Below are positions 24,816-37,974 of a stretch of DNA of 64,000 nt, one piece after another. The stretch comes from Brienomyrus brachyistius (Eukaryota > Chordata > Actinopteri > Osteoglossiformes > Mormyridae), in NCBI RefSeq assembly GCF_023856365.1, contig NC_064555.1, forward strand, positions 15,262,254-15,326,253, read 5' to 3'. The translations under genes and the position numbers were made by a program. Positions within the stretch are counted from its first letter, which is position 1; every line of letters begins with the position of its first letter. The notes under the pieces were generated by a model. The model was not told the origin of the DNA and did not search any database. It saw only the letters and a list, made by a program, of their open reading frames with translations.

Positions 24816-26744
24816 TCATAATATATCATGAAAAGAAGTTATGAAATCCCACACTCTCTTCTCCTGAGGGGATGTCTTGTCTGATACGATGTTCAACAGA
24901 CGTGTTTTGGGCATATGTCTTTGTTCAATGGGCCCCGTACTGGACACGATAAAATAAATGGAGTTTAATAGCTATATAAAAATAATTCAAGTCTTATTCA
25001 GTTATGAAACAGTTCATTTAGAGATTCGACGATTTTTAGTAATTCGTGTTTTCCTTGCCGTCCACCAAATGTAGTGAAACAACTCGGCGAAATCAAACGA
25101 AACCCGAATCAGAAGTGCTGCTTATGAAGTTTACCTTGTTGAACGTTATGCTGAATTGTCAGCTGATATAAATGTAATCCCGTGTACAGCCAGCGCGGAC
25201 TCGGGTATTAAGAGAACCATTCATTCATCATGAATGGCTGGCAGCTGGGGATTCTGACGTGAAGGTTGCGAGGTTGGAGCTTCTGCCCGCAGGCTGGGCG
25301 CCTTCCGAGGTACCTTGAACAAACTGGCTTACGTCCTTTAGAACTTGGAACGCTCTGAATGGATTAAAAAATAATAATACAAATAATAAGAAATCAGAAT
25401 TTTGAACCAAATATTATCCAATTTCGATAAAACCAGCAAAATAATAAAAAAAAGTAATAAAAGTAATAGCATAGCAGCTCCATTAAGCAAATACTTATTG
25501 AATTTATGCAAGTATATATTCAATGAATTCACTATGAAGGTTAAATATCTGTACGGCACGACATATTTCTCCCAAAAGAGTCGAGCGTCCTTCTACCTAT
25601 TTTCTCTAGTTTCTTTATCAGTAAATGCGAATATGTTCGTTTCCGTGGGACGAATTTATTTATTTTTCTTTAAAACGATCCGTTTTGATTTATATGGTTT
25701 AATACATTAAGGCTCAAAAAGCACTGCATGTCTGTTTGTATTTTTGTTACTTTAATGAATGTTAAATCCATCCATCAAGTTCTGGAAAGAATGGATTAAA
25801 TAAGGGCCCTTTAAAGAAGTTCATTTCAGTTCAGTCCACATTAGCTCATGTGCAGCTTGTCATTAACGTTAAAGTCAGATGCTGTTATTTCATTTGTTTG
25901 CTTCCATATCCCCAAGAATTCTACTGTTGGTTTTCAATTTCATATGCAAATTTTAGAGGTACTTCTGGAGTCAGCAGTGTCTCAGTGTGGTTATATAATT
26001 GTTCTTTGTTTAACGCGCATTAATTTCTATTTGACTGGAGGCAGCGCCGTCCGCCGCAATAAGCGTTTTGTTGGAGGCGATCGGGCGTCAGCGCACTGAT
26101 CGCAAACTCATTAATCCTTAATTAATACATGTCTAAGTCTAAGAAAATTCTGTCCAATATCTTAGCTGCTTTGTACCGTTAGCGCATGAGTTGCACTGCG
26201 GTTTAAAAACGTTCCGGGGGTGATTTTCACGTGCAGTCAGTAGCTGGAAGGTACTGATCAAGCTGATATCAGTTTTAGTTGTGATTTACGCTTAAAGTTT
26301 CCGCGTTGCGTAGGTGCGCTTATCTGCCGAAAAGCTAAGCCTATCTTACGGTCACACTTCTTTCAGCTATAACAGGAAGAATCTACCTGCACTGTTGCAA
26401 ATGTGTGTCTTTTTTTTTTTATAGAAAAGCATTTTAGATTTTATTTCTTTGTTTGTCTTCTTCCGTAGTGCCACCGCGGTGCTCCTTTTCCGGGAGGGGT
26501 GTGTGGGCCTGGATTGCCCTCCTCTACATCTCTCTTTCTTTATGCATGTGCCTGGCGTTTTTTCTCTCTGCCTCTCTCATGTTCCCTTGAAGCGTCCTGG
26601 CCAGCATTCCCGCGGTTTGTCTGTGACTAAAACAACTAAACTCTCCGAGTTTTTTTTTTTGTAATTTTTTTAATGCTATCTTTATTATGTAAACTATGGA
26701 GATGTTATTGTTACTACCGGTCCTCTTAGGATGTTGATTTTATT
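24816..26744. other. AT-rich intergenic DNA, no gene recognised
   Basis: Mostly unique. Low-complexity A/T stretches occur at 25,365-25,460. Frames up to 102 codons (25,402-25,710) are AT-biased and show no domain. Confidence 0.55.
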
Positions 26745-26880
26745 ATTACATCTGCTAAGGATGAATTCAGTCAGGGTAGCGATTGGTACACGGGCGGGAT
26801 CTGAACCTGCTTCCGGCCGGCGCGCCTTAGAGCTATTGAAACTTTAGCAGCCGGCTTGCCGGCTGTGCTTAGGGCTGCCT
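26745..26880 (-). mobile_element. Possible SINE fragment
   Basis: 'catctgctaaggatgaa' followed by 'gcgggatctgaacctgcttc' has the form of an inverted tRNA-like SINE (TCTGAACC corresponds to a degraded B box). Ends were not defined. Confidence 0.35.
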
Positions 26881-27099
26881 CACGCGTCGGGTAGATTTTG
26901 AGGCGCTGGTAGCCCCATCTATTTCCAACAAAGAACATGAATCAGAACGACTTCAAAGCTCACGCTACATGTAGTGTTTGCCTATTGACGTGCCTGGTGG
27001 GGTCACGGCAAACGGCAGACTGCTGTGGGGTATAAAACTACACCCACATCAGCGTGTAAACAGAAAATGCGCACAGTGCCGTTTTTAGTGCCCCCGGAA

Positions 27100-27520
27100 G
27101 CTGCGACTTTAATGGTTTTTAATTTACCGGAATGATTTTGTTTAGCACATCAAACATGGAGACGAGCATAAGCAATCAGCATAAAATTGAGATGTTTCTT
27201 CATAGAAATACTAAATTCTGTTTCATATCATGAAACCAGCTTAATTCTGAACTTAATCTCAGACTTGGCCGTGGGGTTAGTATAACTGCAGTGCCGCTCT
27301 CGTTACATACTTTGTGAATCAGTTTGACGTTGCAAATAACGGTATAAAATGCTTCATTTATAGATGCTTATGTGACATTACCAAACAAAAATAGGCATTC
27401 TATTTGCAAAAAGTTTTCTGAGTAACGCTTGTAACTGCAATGATTGAAAACTTTCAAAATGATTTTGGGAAGTATTAGTCGAAATCGTCTCAGAAAATAA
27501 ATGTTAATAAAATTAATTAA
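27100..27520. promoter_or_regulatory. Candidate conserved non-coding block
   Basis: AT-rich, repeat-free sequence with no frames, directly upstream of the signal-peptide-like frame at 27,524. Proposed from texture only. Confidence 0.2.
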
Positions 27521-27523
27521 AAT

Positions 27524-27730
27524 ATGTTTTTAGGTAAACCCCTGTTCTCAATACTGCTAAACCATATGACTGTCTTTCTCCATCTGGTGACGCTCGGGCT
27601 CCTTACGAGCCACCAGGCTATAGCTGCAAAAGACAGCAACCTTGGAAGGAAAGCGAGGATCGTGTGTCAGTGCGGAGACTTGGACGGTCTAATAAGCACA
27701 TCGGGGCAAAGGTTCCGAAGGTGTGGGTGA
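27524..27730 (+). other. Short frame with signal-peptide-like start
   Basis: A 68-codon frame. From its second methionine (residue 15) it reads MTVFLHLVTLGLLTSHQAIA, a hydrophobic stretch with a plausible signal-peptidase site, then a short basic, three-cysteine tail. A TTTTTAG acceptor-like sequence lies just before it and AAG|GTGTGG, a weak donor-like site, ends it. I recognise no family. The sequence after 27,730 looks repeat-like. Chance is the more likely explanation. Confidence 0.15.
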
Positions 27731-30700
27731 AGGAGCAGGTGGACAGGCGAGGGATTCAAATGCAGCGGTGGGGGGGCAAGCAGACATGAGCGGCGAATAA
27801 AACCCCAGGCAGGCTGTAGGAGGTCGAACAGCAGACCGGGAGCGGGCCAAGAATTAAAATCAGGTAACCAGTAAACTGGTAAGCACTGGGAATCATTTAC
27901 AACCCACTGGAGACAGAAATGCTCCGTGTTGAGAGGCTAGAAATGAAGGCTGACCACAGAGGCGAGATTCCGCTGCCTTCCGAAGCCGCGAGGAGTCTTT
28001 GGCAAGCCCAGGAAGCGAGAGTCAGGCTGTGACAAGCTCATCTACTGACCAAACACCTCACACACACTTCTGACATCATCTTGTTTTGTGAGGCATAAGT
28101 GGTTTTTGTTGTCTAAGAAAATCTTCACATCCAGAAATCAGGCCCTTGTCTGTCATCAAGTATAGCTCCATCTGTAGCGTAAAGATGTCAGTGGTTGTGA
28201 AATAACACATAGGTACCTTTATTTGTATTTTTTATTTATATGGTATATTTTAACAGTCTGTTATGTTTCTTATTTATTTCTTGGCTTACTCATTTATCTT
28301 TAAGTGAGGGATGGTCATTTAGAAACCAGGTATTGATGGCATTCGTCATAATTTTATATTTGGTACAATGATCACATAATGAGGGTCATAAAAAGGATAT
28401 TTTATTGGTGTTTTTTTTTCTATCACACAAACAAAATATCCATCTCCTAAACGATAGATTTTTCAGTGAAAATGTCCTGTCTTAACAAACATGAAATGGA
28501 ATCTGTCAGCGCTTTGGATTATCAGATTATTATTATTTAATACCTCGGCCTGTCAATAGGCCCCAGGTGCCTCATTCCTCTTTAGCGCTTTGCACATGCA
28601 TGCAGACCATGTTGCAGAAGCTATTTCGCTCGAACACCCAAGGTTGTACTATAACTGCAGAGCATGGCCTGGTTTACATTTGAGTTACATTTACAGGCAA
28701 AAATGCGGATTTTGTACCTTTAAGCAAATTAGCATCAATTTCTGCAGTAAGAAAGCACAGATGCTTTAAGAGTAAAACTGCATCGTAGGACTTTTGCTGA
28801 CCAGGTGAAAGGGTACATTTGTGGTAAATACCAGTTGCAGTGGCCTACTGTAAATTTAGCTGAGCCTTATTTTCTGGCCGAGGCGTATGGTGTCCTTCGC
28901 TAGCTCTCCAAAGACACTACCTGTCATTCTTCTCTTCTTAAAACAAGCAACCATGAAAAAGCACATATAGCTGGTTGCTTTCTATACACACCTGGAAAAG
29001 TGATTTGCTTTTCCGTGTTAACGATACTCAATGGATGCGGCCTGCAAGGCCAGGTCTGGAAAATGGTATGCTAATCCTCAAGGAACAATCACAATGAATC
29101 GCATTCTGTGATTAGTGTTCAGGTCCTTTCCCTGCCTCTCCTAAATGCTGTACTGCAAGGAATAGGATGCAAACCTCTCTGTGTCAGAAGACAAATAGGC
29201 ATCATCTGCCCAAAAAATACACATGCTGTCTGTTGGACTATGTAGCTGACAGATGAAGGAAACGTGGATCTGTCTGACTCACACACATGCGTAAGTAAAC
29301 ACAGAATTGGGTGTTTAAATGATGAAGAGGTTCTTTTACCTAATACTTTTAAAGGTCAAAGGTTGCAATTTCAGCAGGATATGTGTCGCTGTATTCTTTA
29401 GACGTAGAGGTTGCTTATTCTGAATCACACTGAAGAACATCTCAGCTCAAATAACAGAACCTAGAAAGTCTATGACTTTGGATAAAAGTGTCTACTAAGA
29501 TTGATAACAATATAAATCATCGCCTAACGCTTTCACAAATGGTAATTAGCCAGCCTCATCTCACGCACCACCTTCTCAGGCTAAAATTAACACAGTTGCA
29601 AACGAGGACTTCCCATTTGCCGGAGGCCTCATGCATCGCGTACGTGGTCACTGCGTATTCCCAGTACGCTTCAGCAGGAAGCTGTGTGGTGCCATTATAA
29701 CTCTGATGTCTAAATTATCCTTGGCAGCCTTGAAAATGCATGCTTCCTTGATACTGGGCGTTCCGTTTGTCCGGGGGTCAGGAATAGTTGGGGGATGTCA
29801 TTGGACTCAACTCAGTAGACTAGTGCTGGTAATTACAAGTGAAATACCTCCAATTACAGAACCAATCCCAATAATTACAACTGAACAACCTCTAACCGGA
29901 CTATCCCTCAGCGACTTCACTTCATTACGACGACAGTCCCTCGCCACGCTGTTGAGTTTGAAGTAGACGCTGTTTTGCGGTTAATAGTGTTTCGCTCTGC
30001 TTTTCGATCTTATTTAAGACAAAATTAAACAGCGGCTTTGGCACACAAAAGTTCCTCATTAAAAAACAGAACCGAGTGATAGTTACGAGATATGGTAACC
30101 CTCTGGAGTGTAAAATGAATATTCTGAAACGAAAGCAGTTTATTATGATAATAAACATTGCTATTACATATACATAATTCAAATGCTTTTGTCAAACTTA
30201 AGTTAGCATGTCTATAATCTTGTAAAAATATTTGTAAATATAAACAACTCCTCTATCCCTCTTCATAATTATGAGCGATAATTAAATATTTGCGAGCTTG
30301 CGCTTGATGCATAATTGGAAATGGTGGAAAAGAAACCAGAATGATATTTTTAAAATTCATTGGAACATTGTTCCCTTCTTGATTCTGAGACATGTTAAAT
30401 AAAACCTAGGCTTTTTTGAATATTTAAACATATTCGAAAGAAGCGATGAATCGGAACAGATTTCAGCTCGTCTGACTGGAGAGAGACAAAAAGAAAGTGT
30501 GTAAGTTTGACTTTGTTTTACAGTCGGACACAAATGTTATTACAAAATGTGAAGCAGCAGGAATGACAAGGGGGGCTGGCCGGGCAAAGGAGCTGTGATT
30601 TTGAGGTCTCAGCTGAATACCTACGGTATGATGATTCAAGTGTCTTTAAAGGCATTACTGTTGCATTACACGATTTATGGTCATTCTGGGATGCAGTGTC

Positions 30701-31289
30701 ACACGGCATGAACTTCAGAAACATTAAGAGGATATAAAATAAGTCGCTGAGGAATTATAACAAGGACGGTGACAAATGTGCAGCAAATATGTATCTTGGG
30801 CACAAACTATTAGCCTAGCTGGAAATGGAGGTTCATTTCTTGTGCGGGTATAGGTGGTGCTGAAGGTCATAGCGACTGACTGCTCTGAAACCGTAGCCTT
30901 GGTCACGGAGAGATAAGCAGCTCAAATATGACTTATTTGGTTTTAGCACATGACAAAGTAATTACAAGGCTGGCAGGCTTTATTTTTTAAGAATCCCAGC
31001 TCAATGTAGGGTGCAGATATTACGCTCCCCTACTGAAATAGATCTTTATCAATGTTGCCTCTCTTTTTAGCGGAGACATTAATCCTCCTTGAGTCTTGGC
31101 CTGATCACTTGCCCCGTGTCGCACCCAGCGGCTGAGTCAAGTTTTGTAAATGTCTGATTTTACAGTGACCTGTCACCTCCAACAAACAAGGGTAGTGTGC
31201 CCTTGTGTCCATTGATGGAACTGCTGGTAGAACACTTTGGAAGTGAAAGACATTAAACTTATTTCTGGAACATCAATAAAGGAAAACAT
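27731..31289. other. Intergenic DNA, no gene recognised
   Basis: Unique-looking, largely AT-rich DNA. 27,731-28,050 may be an old repeat. 30,180-30,420 is a dense TAAT/ATTA-containing block of regulatory texture. Frames are at most 111 codons (29,631-29,966) and without domains. Confidence 0.5.
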
Positions 31290-31530
31290 CTATAAAAACA
31301 GTGATACTTTATTCATCTCCATGGGGGAAATGGTCCTTTTACCTCTCCCACCTTGCTCTCCATGAGACACAAAGACTGGTGAGGGCGAGCTTGGGGGCCA
31401 GTGTGTCAGGGTCAGCCAGTGTGTCAGGTTTGGAAAGTTAAGGGCCACGCTTAGGGCCCCAGTGATGGCTTCTGTGCGCCAGCCTTGGGATTTGAGCCAG
31501 CGACCTTCTGATCACCGCCACAGAATCCAA
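31290..31530 (-). mobile_element. Possible retroposon fragment
   Basis: 'atactttattcatctccatg' and 'gggggaaatggtcc' followed by 'gccttgggatttgagccagc' and 'gaccttctgatcacc' resemble an inverted fish SINE or LINE tail with a tRNA-like part. Ends were not resolved. Confidence 0.4.
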
Positions 31531-31551
31531 ACGGAGAGGGCTATGCACCAG

Positions 31552-31658
31552 CCCCCCCCCCCACAACTGTCAGCCGATTTGAAGAGAGGTGAAACCACCA
31601 GTGAGAATAAGAGGTGCAGACCAAAACAAGATGGTGTCAGCTGAGATGGGGGGGGGGG
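31552..31658. repeat. Paired C11 and G11 tracts
   Basis: An 11-base C run (31,552-31,562) and an 11-base G run (31,648-31,658), 85 bases apart and able to pair with each other. Confidence 0.8.
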
Positions 31659-32571
31659 CAGCCTCAGCATCCCTACAGCATCTCAAGGGAGCAGCCAGAT
31701 CCCAGAGCTGTTACCGGAGAGACAGGAGTTCAAGATGTGCAAATTTTAATAGCTAAAATTGAGTGGCCAAAACTGTCTAGGCAAGGTCACCTCCTGCATG
31801 GATAAATAATATAGTATAATATTATTTTATTTTTTTGTTATAACAAAGGCTTTTTCTAGGTCATTTTGGGCACATTTCATCAAATCCTTCTTAATTGCTT
31901 TAAAGCATATCGACCTTCATTTAAGTTTAAGGCTTAAGTGAGGCTTGACTGATTTTATCTGATCTGTGTTTTAGTTTTATTGTTTTGTTTTGTTTTTTTT
32001 TTTGCTTGGCTGAAAAGCACCCTGAATGACTGAGGAGAAACATTCACCGGTTAATGTTTCATGAACCATGACAGGGAAGGGAATTTAGTCAGTGCAGAAA
32101 AAGGAGAATGTGGAAAAAGTATTTTTGAAAAAAAAATTGAACCGTACCCACCAATTGAAGTGATAGGTGATGAAAAGAAGCATGCAGTCACTATTTTATA
32201 TAACTTTAGACACCCTCTCCTTTTGATTCGCAATCATTTTTCTGCCATTCTTCCGCATGCATTTAAAAAAATGAGGCCAAGCAGAAATGACTCACAGTCT
32301 TCCCTATATGATGCGGAATTTACAAAGTCTTTAAAGGGAATTACTGATGCTAGGACTCAGTGTAACTGCTGAACAATGCATGTTTCTACCAGCCAGTCCC
32401 CGGCTGAATTTGACAGCCTCAGATTGTGATATTAAATATATTCTGTATTATATAATAATTATTATTGAAACAACACATTCAGATATTATTTTCTGGTATT
32501 AGATCAAAGATGACAGTGGCAAAATATTCTTGTGAAACCCTGTAACTTAGGAACTGGCTCATGAAAACATG

Positions 32572-32720
32572 CTTCTCCACTCATCCATCTTCAAACTCTG
32601 TCCTGCTGGGGGGTGTTTGGGGGCCTGGAGAGTATCCCAGGTAGCACTGGGCACAGGCAGGAGACCAGTGCATTACAGGGCATGCTCATTCACACATTGG
32701 GAAACCTTGCGATACCAGCA
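32572..32720 (-). mobile_element. SINE 3' fragment
   Basis: 'actcatccatcttcaaactc' through 'ggcctggagagtatcccagg' and 'ccagtgcattacagggcatg' is an inverted, mutated 3' half of the window's SINE family. Confidence 0.6.
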
Positions 32721-33114
32721 GACCCGGCTGTGTGCCTATGATCTTGGGAAGGGTGATGCCACTGATTTTCCTTGCGATACTTTTGCTATTCGATCCAAGG
32801 CTGGTATCGCTGATACTGATTCTGATGCCGATGTTTCCGAACTTCAGTGCTGGCCCAACTCTATCAGCCTTGTTGAGCGGGGGCCACTGTAGGGGGCGGA
32901 GGTTCCAATTGCTCTCATTCCCCTAGTGTCTGGGCCCCTCTCCCTTTCTTCCCCCATGGGTGGTCCTGCCACTAGTTCCTATAATATACAGTAGACATTT
33001 TAATTAGCAGGGAAAATAATGATATTTTAACATTAGAAAAATTCTCAACATGAAAACATTCAGATCGAAAGAGTTGATATTTTAGTGTTGAGCCACGCAT
33101 ATCCGCTATGATGC

Positions 33115-33225
33115 CCTGTAGGAGGCAACCTATGGAATTTATGGAGAGGATGCAGAGCAGAGATGGGATTTAAACCCATAACCACAGGCGGCTCCGTGAG
33201 GCAGCAGTGCTACCTACTGAGATGC
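33115..33225 (-). mobile_element. Possible SINE head fragment
   Basis: 'gatgggatttaaacccataa' followed by 'gaggcagcagtgctacctac' and 'tgagatgc' resembles an inverted tRNA-like SINE head (degraded B box and A box). Confidence 0.45.
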
Positions 33226-33724
33226 TTATTTTTAACCTGACTTAGATCTGGTCTCGTCGTCTTCCTGTCTCAGACTAATATTATTTCTAGGAGTTAGATG
33301 CCTTATATCCAGCAATCCCTTGTTCTTACTCATTTGCCCACAAATTGTGCTCCTCAAGAGTCTGACTACTTAAGTATAACCGCAAGCTGTTTTTTTTTCT
33401 TTTAAACAAAAAAGAGACATTTGTGTAGTAATTAATTCACTTGTGTGCTTCAATTAAGTCATGTGAAAAATATGCATAATAATAATTGTTCTTATCCTGG
33501 AAAATATTTAAATGTCATTTTTGTAAATACACGATAACTCCACTTGGTTAAGCAGAGAGCCAGTAGCCAAGAAGCGCTTTGAATGAGTGTCTGAATTACA
33601 GGGCATCTCGCCATTTGAGTAAATATAAATTTTGATATAAACACCTCGAGCACGGTCTCCATATTCAGCCCCAGTTACAATCCCCCCCCCACCAAAAAAA
33701 AATAACAGATCAGACGCACTAACA

Positions 33725-33838
33725 CAGTGCTTCCCAATCCGGGGACCCAAAGAAAGTCCATGTTTTTGCTCCCATCCATCTCCCAGTAGAGCGAAACTGC
33801 GGATTGTGGGTCTCCGAGGACTGGACTGGGAAACATTG
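33725..33838. mobile_element. 114-bp MITE-like element
   Basis: Inverted ends: CAGTGCTTCCCAATCC on the left, and the complement of the right end reads CAATGTTTCCCAGTCC. It shares its internal 'gtccatgtttttgctccc' block with the elements at 12,218 and 56,493, so it is a compact, unexpanded member of the same family. The flanking 8-mers agree at only 4 of 8 positions, so the target duplication is not established. Confidence 0.65.
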
Positions 33839-35688
33839 CATTAGTGGGTCTGAATCGCCCTCAGCATGTAACAGCGTCTGTGATACACCCAGCTTTACAC
33901 TCCCAGTTACCAGCACTGCATCCTCAACTGCATCTATACATTAAAAAAAGGATTTTTAACTGTACATACATTAACTTCATATTACAACAAGGGGAAACTA
34001 GTGTCACTGTTGTAGAGATGTCGTTTTGACTGAGAAATTCAGATATATCAAAAAGTAGGCTGTGACAATTAGAATTTTAATTTATGCCACTGGATTTTTG
34101 GGTTAAAGTCATGAACATGAGGGTTTGTGAAGTGACAGAAACGCAGGACAGCAGAATTCAACAAAATGAAGCCTTTTTAAAGGAACCTGCAGTCCTTTAT
34201 AGGGCAAAGAAGTACTGGCAAGAAACACCTTAAGCTAGAGAAAATGCAGTGTGGGTTATTTATTTTTTTCATTTTGCTTTATGTTAGACGCTCTTAATCC
34301 ATGAGCATATCCCACTAAACCTGCGACCAGGCCACCCAGCTGACCTTATTTAACTAAACTAGGTAATTAGCCCAATCAGGGTTAGTTTTCTTTTACCTGA
34401 GAAGTCGACTCGGCTGGTGATTAATCGCCGTGGTAATGAATGGGGTCACACGAGATCACCCCTGCTGCCCTTTGTAATTGTTTTACCTTTTTTTCACTTG
34501 TATTACACTGCATCCTGATTGACTCAAAGCAGAAATGCTGTTAGACAAAATATGTTAAAAAAAAAATAAAAATCAATCCTGCAAGTTGCTGTGTCAGAGC
34601 AATGATGGATCTTGGGTGTCTCTGCTGTAACATGTGTTGCATTTATGGATAAATAAAGTTCTCTGCAGCTCCTCCAGTGGTTTGCTGGTTCATGGAGATA
34701 AATGGGAGGATGGTGCTATTAGTGTGACTTACCGTTTGCCTTTTCCCATGACGAAATCAGTGACCGCATGACCCCTGGCTAAGGAGCCTCATGACATTTA
34801 CCGTGGGCACTGTAAGACCAAGGACCCTGTGATATTTTCTTAGAATTTGCAATATCTTTTGAAGAAGTACATTTTTCATTGAAAGAATCGTATGTGGAGG
34901 GCAGTCTTCACTAAGAAAAGCAATTTCTGCTTCCGATTTTCTTTTACTTTTGTATCTAACTAAGGAAACATTTTTACACTGCCAAATCAGAGCTTACTTT
35001 TTTGTCACATGTCACACAGTTTCACCGAGCCAAGATGGTGTACTTAAAAATCAAGAATGTTTTCACAATGATGCCACTGTAAATTATAACGTAATTTTAA
35101 TTTCAATTTAACTGCAAATTTCGAATAAGAAGAGTTTTGCTTCCTACAAGCACACAGACATTTTCAGTCTGATGTAAAATTTGGGACAGCCAATCATTTT
35201 AACTCCCGTGTTAATAAATCTCAGATCTGATTAATAATAAATCATTTCCTCCTCTGCTGAATTTGTACATAATTCTCAACAGAAAGTGTATTGGAAATTA
35301 AAGTCACCTAATGTACATGGTGCAGTTGAAGTCTTTATTTTTATATAGACATAGACATATATTACAGCTGTTTTCTCAATAGAAAATAATGGCCGGTGAA
35401 TTAAAGGCACACATGAATGTCAAAACTATTGCACTCTGATCAGAGCTGAATCACATTTCCGTTATTTACACGCGAATGACTGAGCTGATAATGACATTTT
35501 GTTTACACCTTATGGAATAGTATCACATGCCGCCACAGAAACACCGAATGTCATTTTCTTAAACTGCCAAAGCACGTATTTTGGAACTGTCGCGCTCAGC
35601 TCCTGGCGAGTTACACGGCTATGGATTTTACAGTCCGTTCTTCCCATAATGAACTAATTAGCTGTATCATTTTGATGATATTGTTGGC
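33839..35688. other. AT-rich intergenic DNA, regulatory texture in part
   Basis: No gene recognised. 35,040-35,330 is a repeat-free block with many TAAT/ATTA cores and no open frame, a candidate conserved non-coding element by texture. Confidence 0.4.
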
Positions 35689-36061
35689 TCATTGGGCTGT
35701 ATTGTTGGCTTGCCCCCCCCCGTAACATGTTCCCAGCCCAGCTCTGTGGAGTTTGCATGTGTCACCCATGGAGGGGAGAAAGGAGAGGGCTCCCGACACT
35801 AGGGGGGGCACTGCTTGGGGCAGGACCCCACCCTGGGAAAACAGAACGATAAATCCCCTGTCAACTTTGACAGATTTGGCAGGTTTGATCCTCGGGGCTG
35901 GCATGAAGCTAGAAATCAAATTTTGCTTTGGGCCCCAAAAAGGGTTGGACTGACCCTGGGAGGGGGGGGGTGCTTTTTCTGGGACCCAGCTATGTCTGCT
36001 GTGTGATCTTGCACCAGACGAACACAAAGACATCCGATTGGTGACTAATTTCCATGTGTGT

Positions 36062-36258
36062 GTGCGCGTCTGTGTGTGTGGATTATAATTTTGTTCTGGG
36101 GGCCAAATGTTCCCCACAATGTAATAATAAGCTGTTATTTTGATGTTGGGGGGACCATTTCTCAGGATCTCTGAATGCAGCGATTAAGGTCATCTTGTTG
36201 CGGTTAGAGTTTTCCTCATAGAAATGAATGGAGAGCCCCCACAAAGATATAGTTGCAA
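36062..36258. repeat. Fish 'tggggaccaaatgtccccac' type repeat
   Basis: 'gggggccaaatgttccccac', 'tttgatgttggggggacc' and 'agcccccacaaagatatag' resemble a repeat widespread in fish that commonly adjoins TG microsatellites, as here. Recognised by memory of the pattern only. Confidence 0.5.
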
Positions 36259-36271
36259 GTGTGTGTGTGTG

Positions 36272-36333
<62 letters not shown>
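36259..36333. repeat. (TG)n microsatellite
   Basis: About 37 GT units with one CA interruption near 36,272. It produces low-complexity frames on both strands (alternating Cys-Val or Thr-His) that are not genes. Confidence 0.95.
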
Positions 36334-36334
<1 letters not shown>

Positions 36335-36440
36335 CCTGCAATAGACTGGCATCCTGCCTTGTACCTGGTGCTTCCTGGGATAGACTCCAGCAGCCCCCCA
36401 CCCCCCAACCTGAGAAGCAGAAGATGGATGGCTGAAACAC
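36334..36440 (+). mobile_element. SINE 3' tail
   Basis: 'ccctgcaatagactggcatc', 'cctgggatagactccagcag' and 'agaagcagaagatggatgg' form the plus-oriented 3' end of the SINE family, directly following the TG microsatellite. Confidence 0.7.
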
Positions 36441-37079
36441 AACTTACATCAATTTTCTCTTCCACTTATCAGAAAAACAACATGAGAACAGTATGAAGAA
36501 TGCAACTTATTTTCCACCAAATGGGCCATTTAAAGCAGAGTAGGAGACTAGAATGAATAAAACTATACTGTATGCAGCAGACTTGCCTCCTGTGTTTTAC
36601 TAATTTTCCTCTGTGTAACTAAATATATTGCAATATTAACAGTGAGTTAAGAGTGTGTGATTGCACCGTTTCTCCAAAAAGAATCCAATATATAGCTTAT
36701 ATTCAAGAAAATGTCCATTACACCAGACACATTTTCAGTGGTGCACTGCAAGGCATGGACTTCCCACTGATAGCAATGATAGGTGGGGGGATTATCTTGC
36801 CTAAACAACAACAGTGACCAATTTGCCGAATGAGAAATCTGCAGGGAAGAGAGTTTATCATTCTCATTTTAATCAAATGACGTGTGATGCCGGTTAAAAA
36901 AAAACAGCCGAAGGTTTATCCAAACCTTAAAGCCCTGTGCAGTGCAGGAAATGGTTTCCCCTTGAGAATCACAGTTTGGTTTAGCCCAGTTCCTCCTGAT
37001 AGCTGTTGCATGCGTGTGTTTATGTGCATGCTGGGGTAAAGTGTGTTTGCACAAAAAACGGCTGATGTGCTGTGATTTT

Positions 37080-37270
37080 CAGCATCAGCTTCTACTCGTG
37101 GCGATTAAAATTCGGTGTTAGAGATTCCCAGAGTAAACGGAAAATGAAATAGCAAGGAGAATCACTAATTATATGTTCATCTGGGTAATAAATCATTAAT
37201 CAGGCTTGACGAATTAGCGACTGGTGCCAACAAGCTGTTATATAATTCGGCACGTATCGAACAATAATAT
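37080..37270. promoter_or_regulatory. Candidate conserved non-coding block
   Basis: Repeat-free 190 bases with ATTA/TAAT cores at about 37,105, 37,168, 37,186-37,198 and 37,212. Regulatory nature inferred from texture only. Confidence 0.3.
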
Positions 37271-37489
37271 GAAAGGGCCTGTTCTGCTTCGTCTTGTCCA
37301 CTCTTTAGCTGCAGTGTTTCTCTGGAAATGTTCCATGTTGTTGCATAAGGAGCAGCAGAGTCCAGACTGAGGTTTCACAGTCCAGCTAAGGTTTGTATCT
37401 CCTCTCTTCCTTGGTCATTTTCTTCTAGCGCCTTGTGGAATATCCATGTGTTGATCATGGTAGCCATTGTTTTAGTTAGGGGGTGATTT

Positions 37490-37640
37490 TATCCAGAGCG
37501 TCATGCATTAGAGAAAGCAGGATCATCCAGTACCCAACAGGAACATCCCTCCGCAGACCACAGGATTGGAAGAGGATTGCATCCTAACCCACTGAGGCAC
37601 ACTGCCCCCCCATACAGAACTGACTCAGACTTTAACCTGG
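37490..37640 (-). mobile_element. Possible SINE fragment
   Basis: 'attttatccagagcgtcatg' at the left and 'gcatcctaacccactgaggc' at the right have the order of an inverted tRNA-like SINE. Heavily decayed. Confidence 0.4.
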
Positions 37641-37803
37641 GTCCTTGCAGAAAGAAAATTGTCCTTTGTTTTCTCTGTCATTAGTGTGTTGTGTCGTATT
37701 TGGTGAAGAGAGTCAAAAATACATGTGGGATCGGAGCTTTGCATGTGGGTGTTTGTTTTATTGGGTCTGTGGAAAGGTGGTGACAGAAGGGACACCTTAG
37801 AAA

Positions 37804-37822
37804 CCCCCCCCCCCCCCCCCCC
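37804..37822. repeat. poly-C tract (19)
   Basis: Uninterrupted run of 19 C. Confidence 0.9.
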
Positions 37823-37974
37823 ACCACCAGCTCACCACCAACACCGAAAAGTCAAAATAAAAAATACAGATACACAGTATACAATTTCTCAGTGGCTTTG
37901 AAACATGTACTGGGTTTATTGTAACCTTGGCACTTTTCTTAAGGACTAAGGGAAGTACTCTGCTAAGGCAGCTG

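Noticed and set aside
35400..35425. Sequence resembling a miR-124-like seed ('aaaggcac')
   Set aside because: Only part of the mature sequence matches and no hairpin with a matching arm was found.
36083..36496. Frames of alternating Thr-His or Cys-Val residues
   Set aside because: They are translations of the TG microsatellite.
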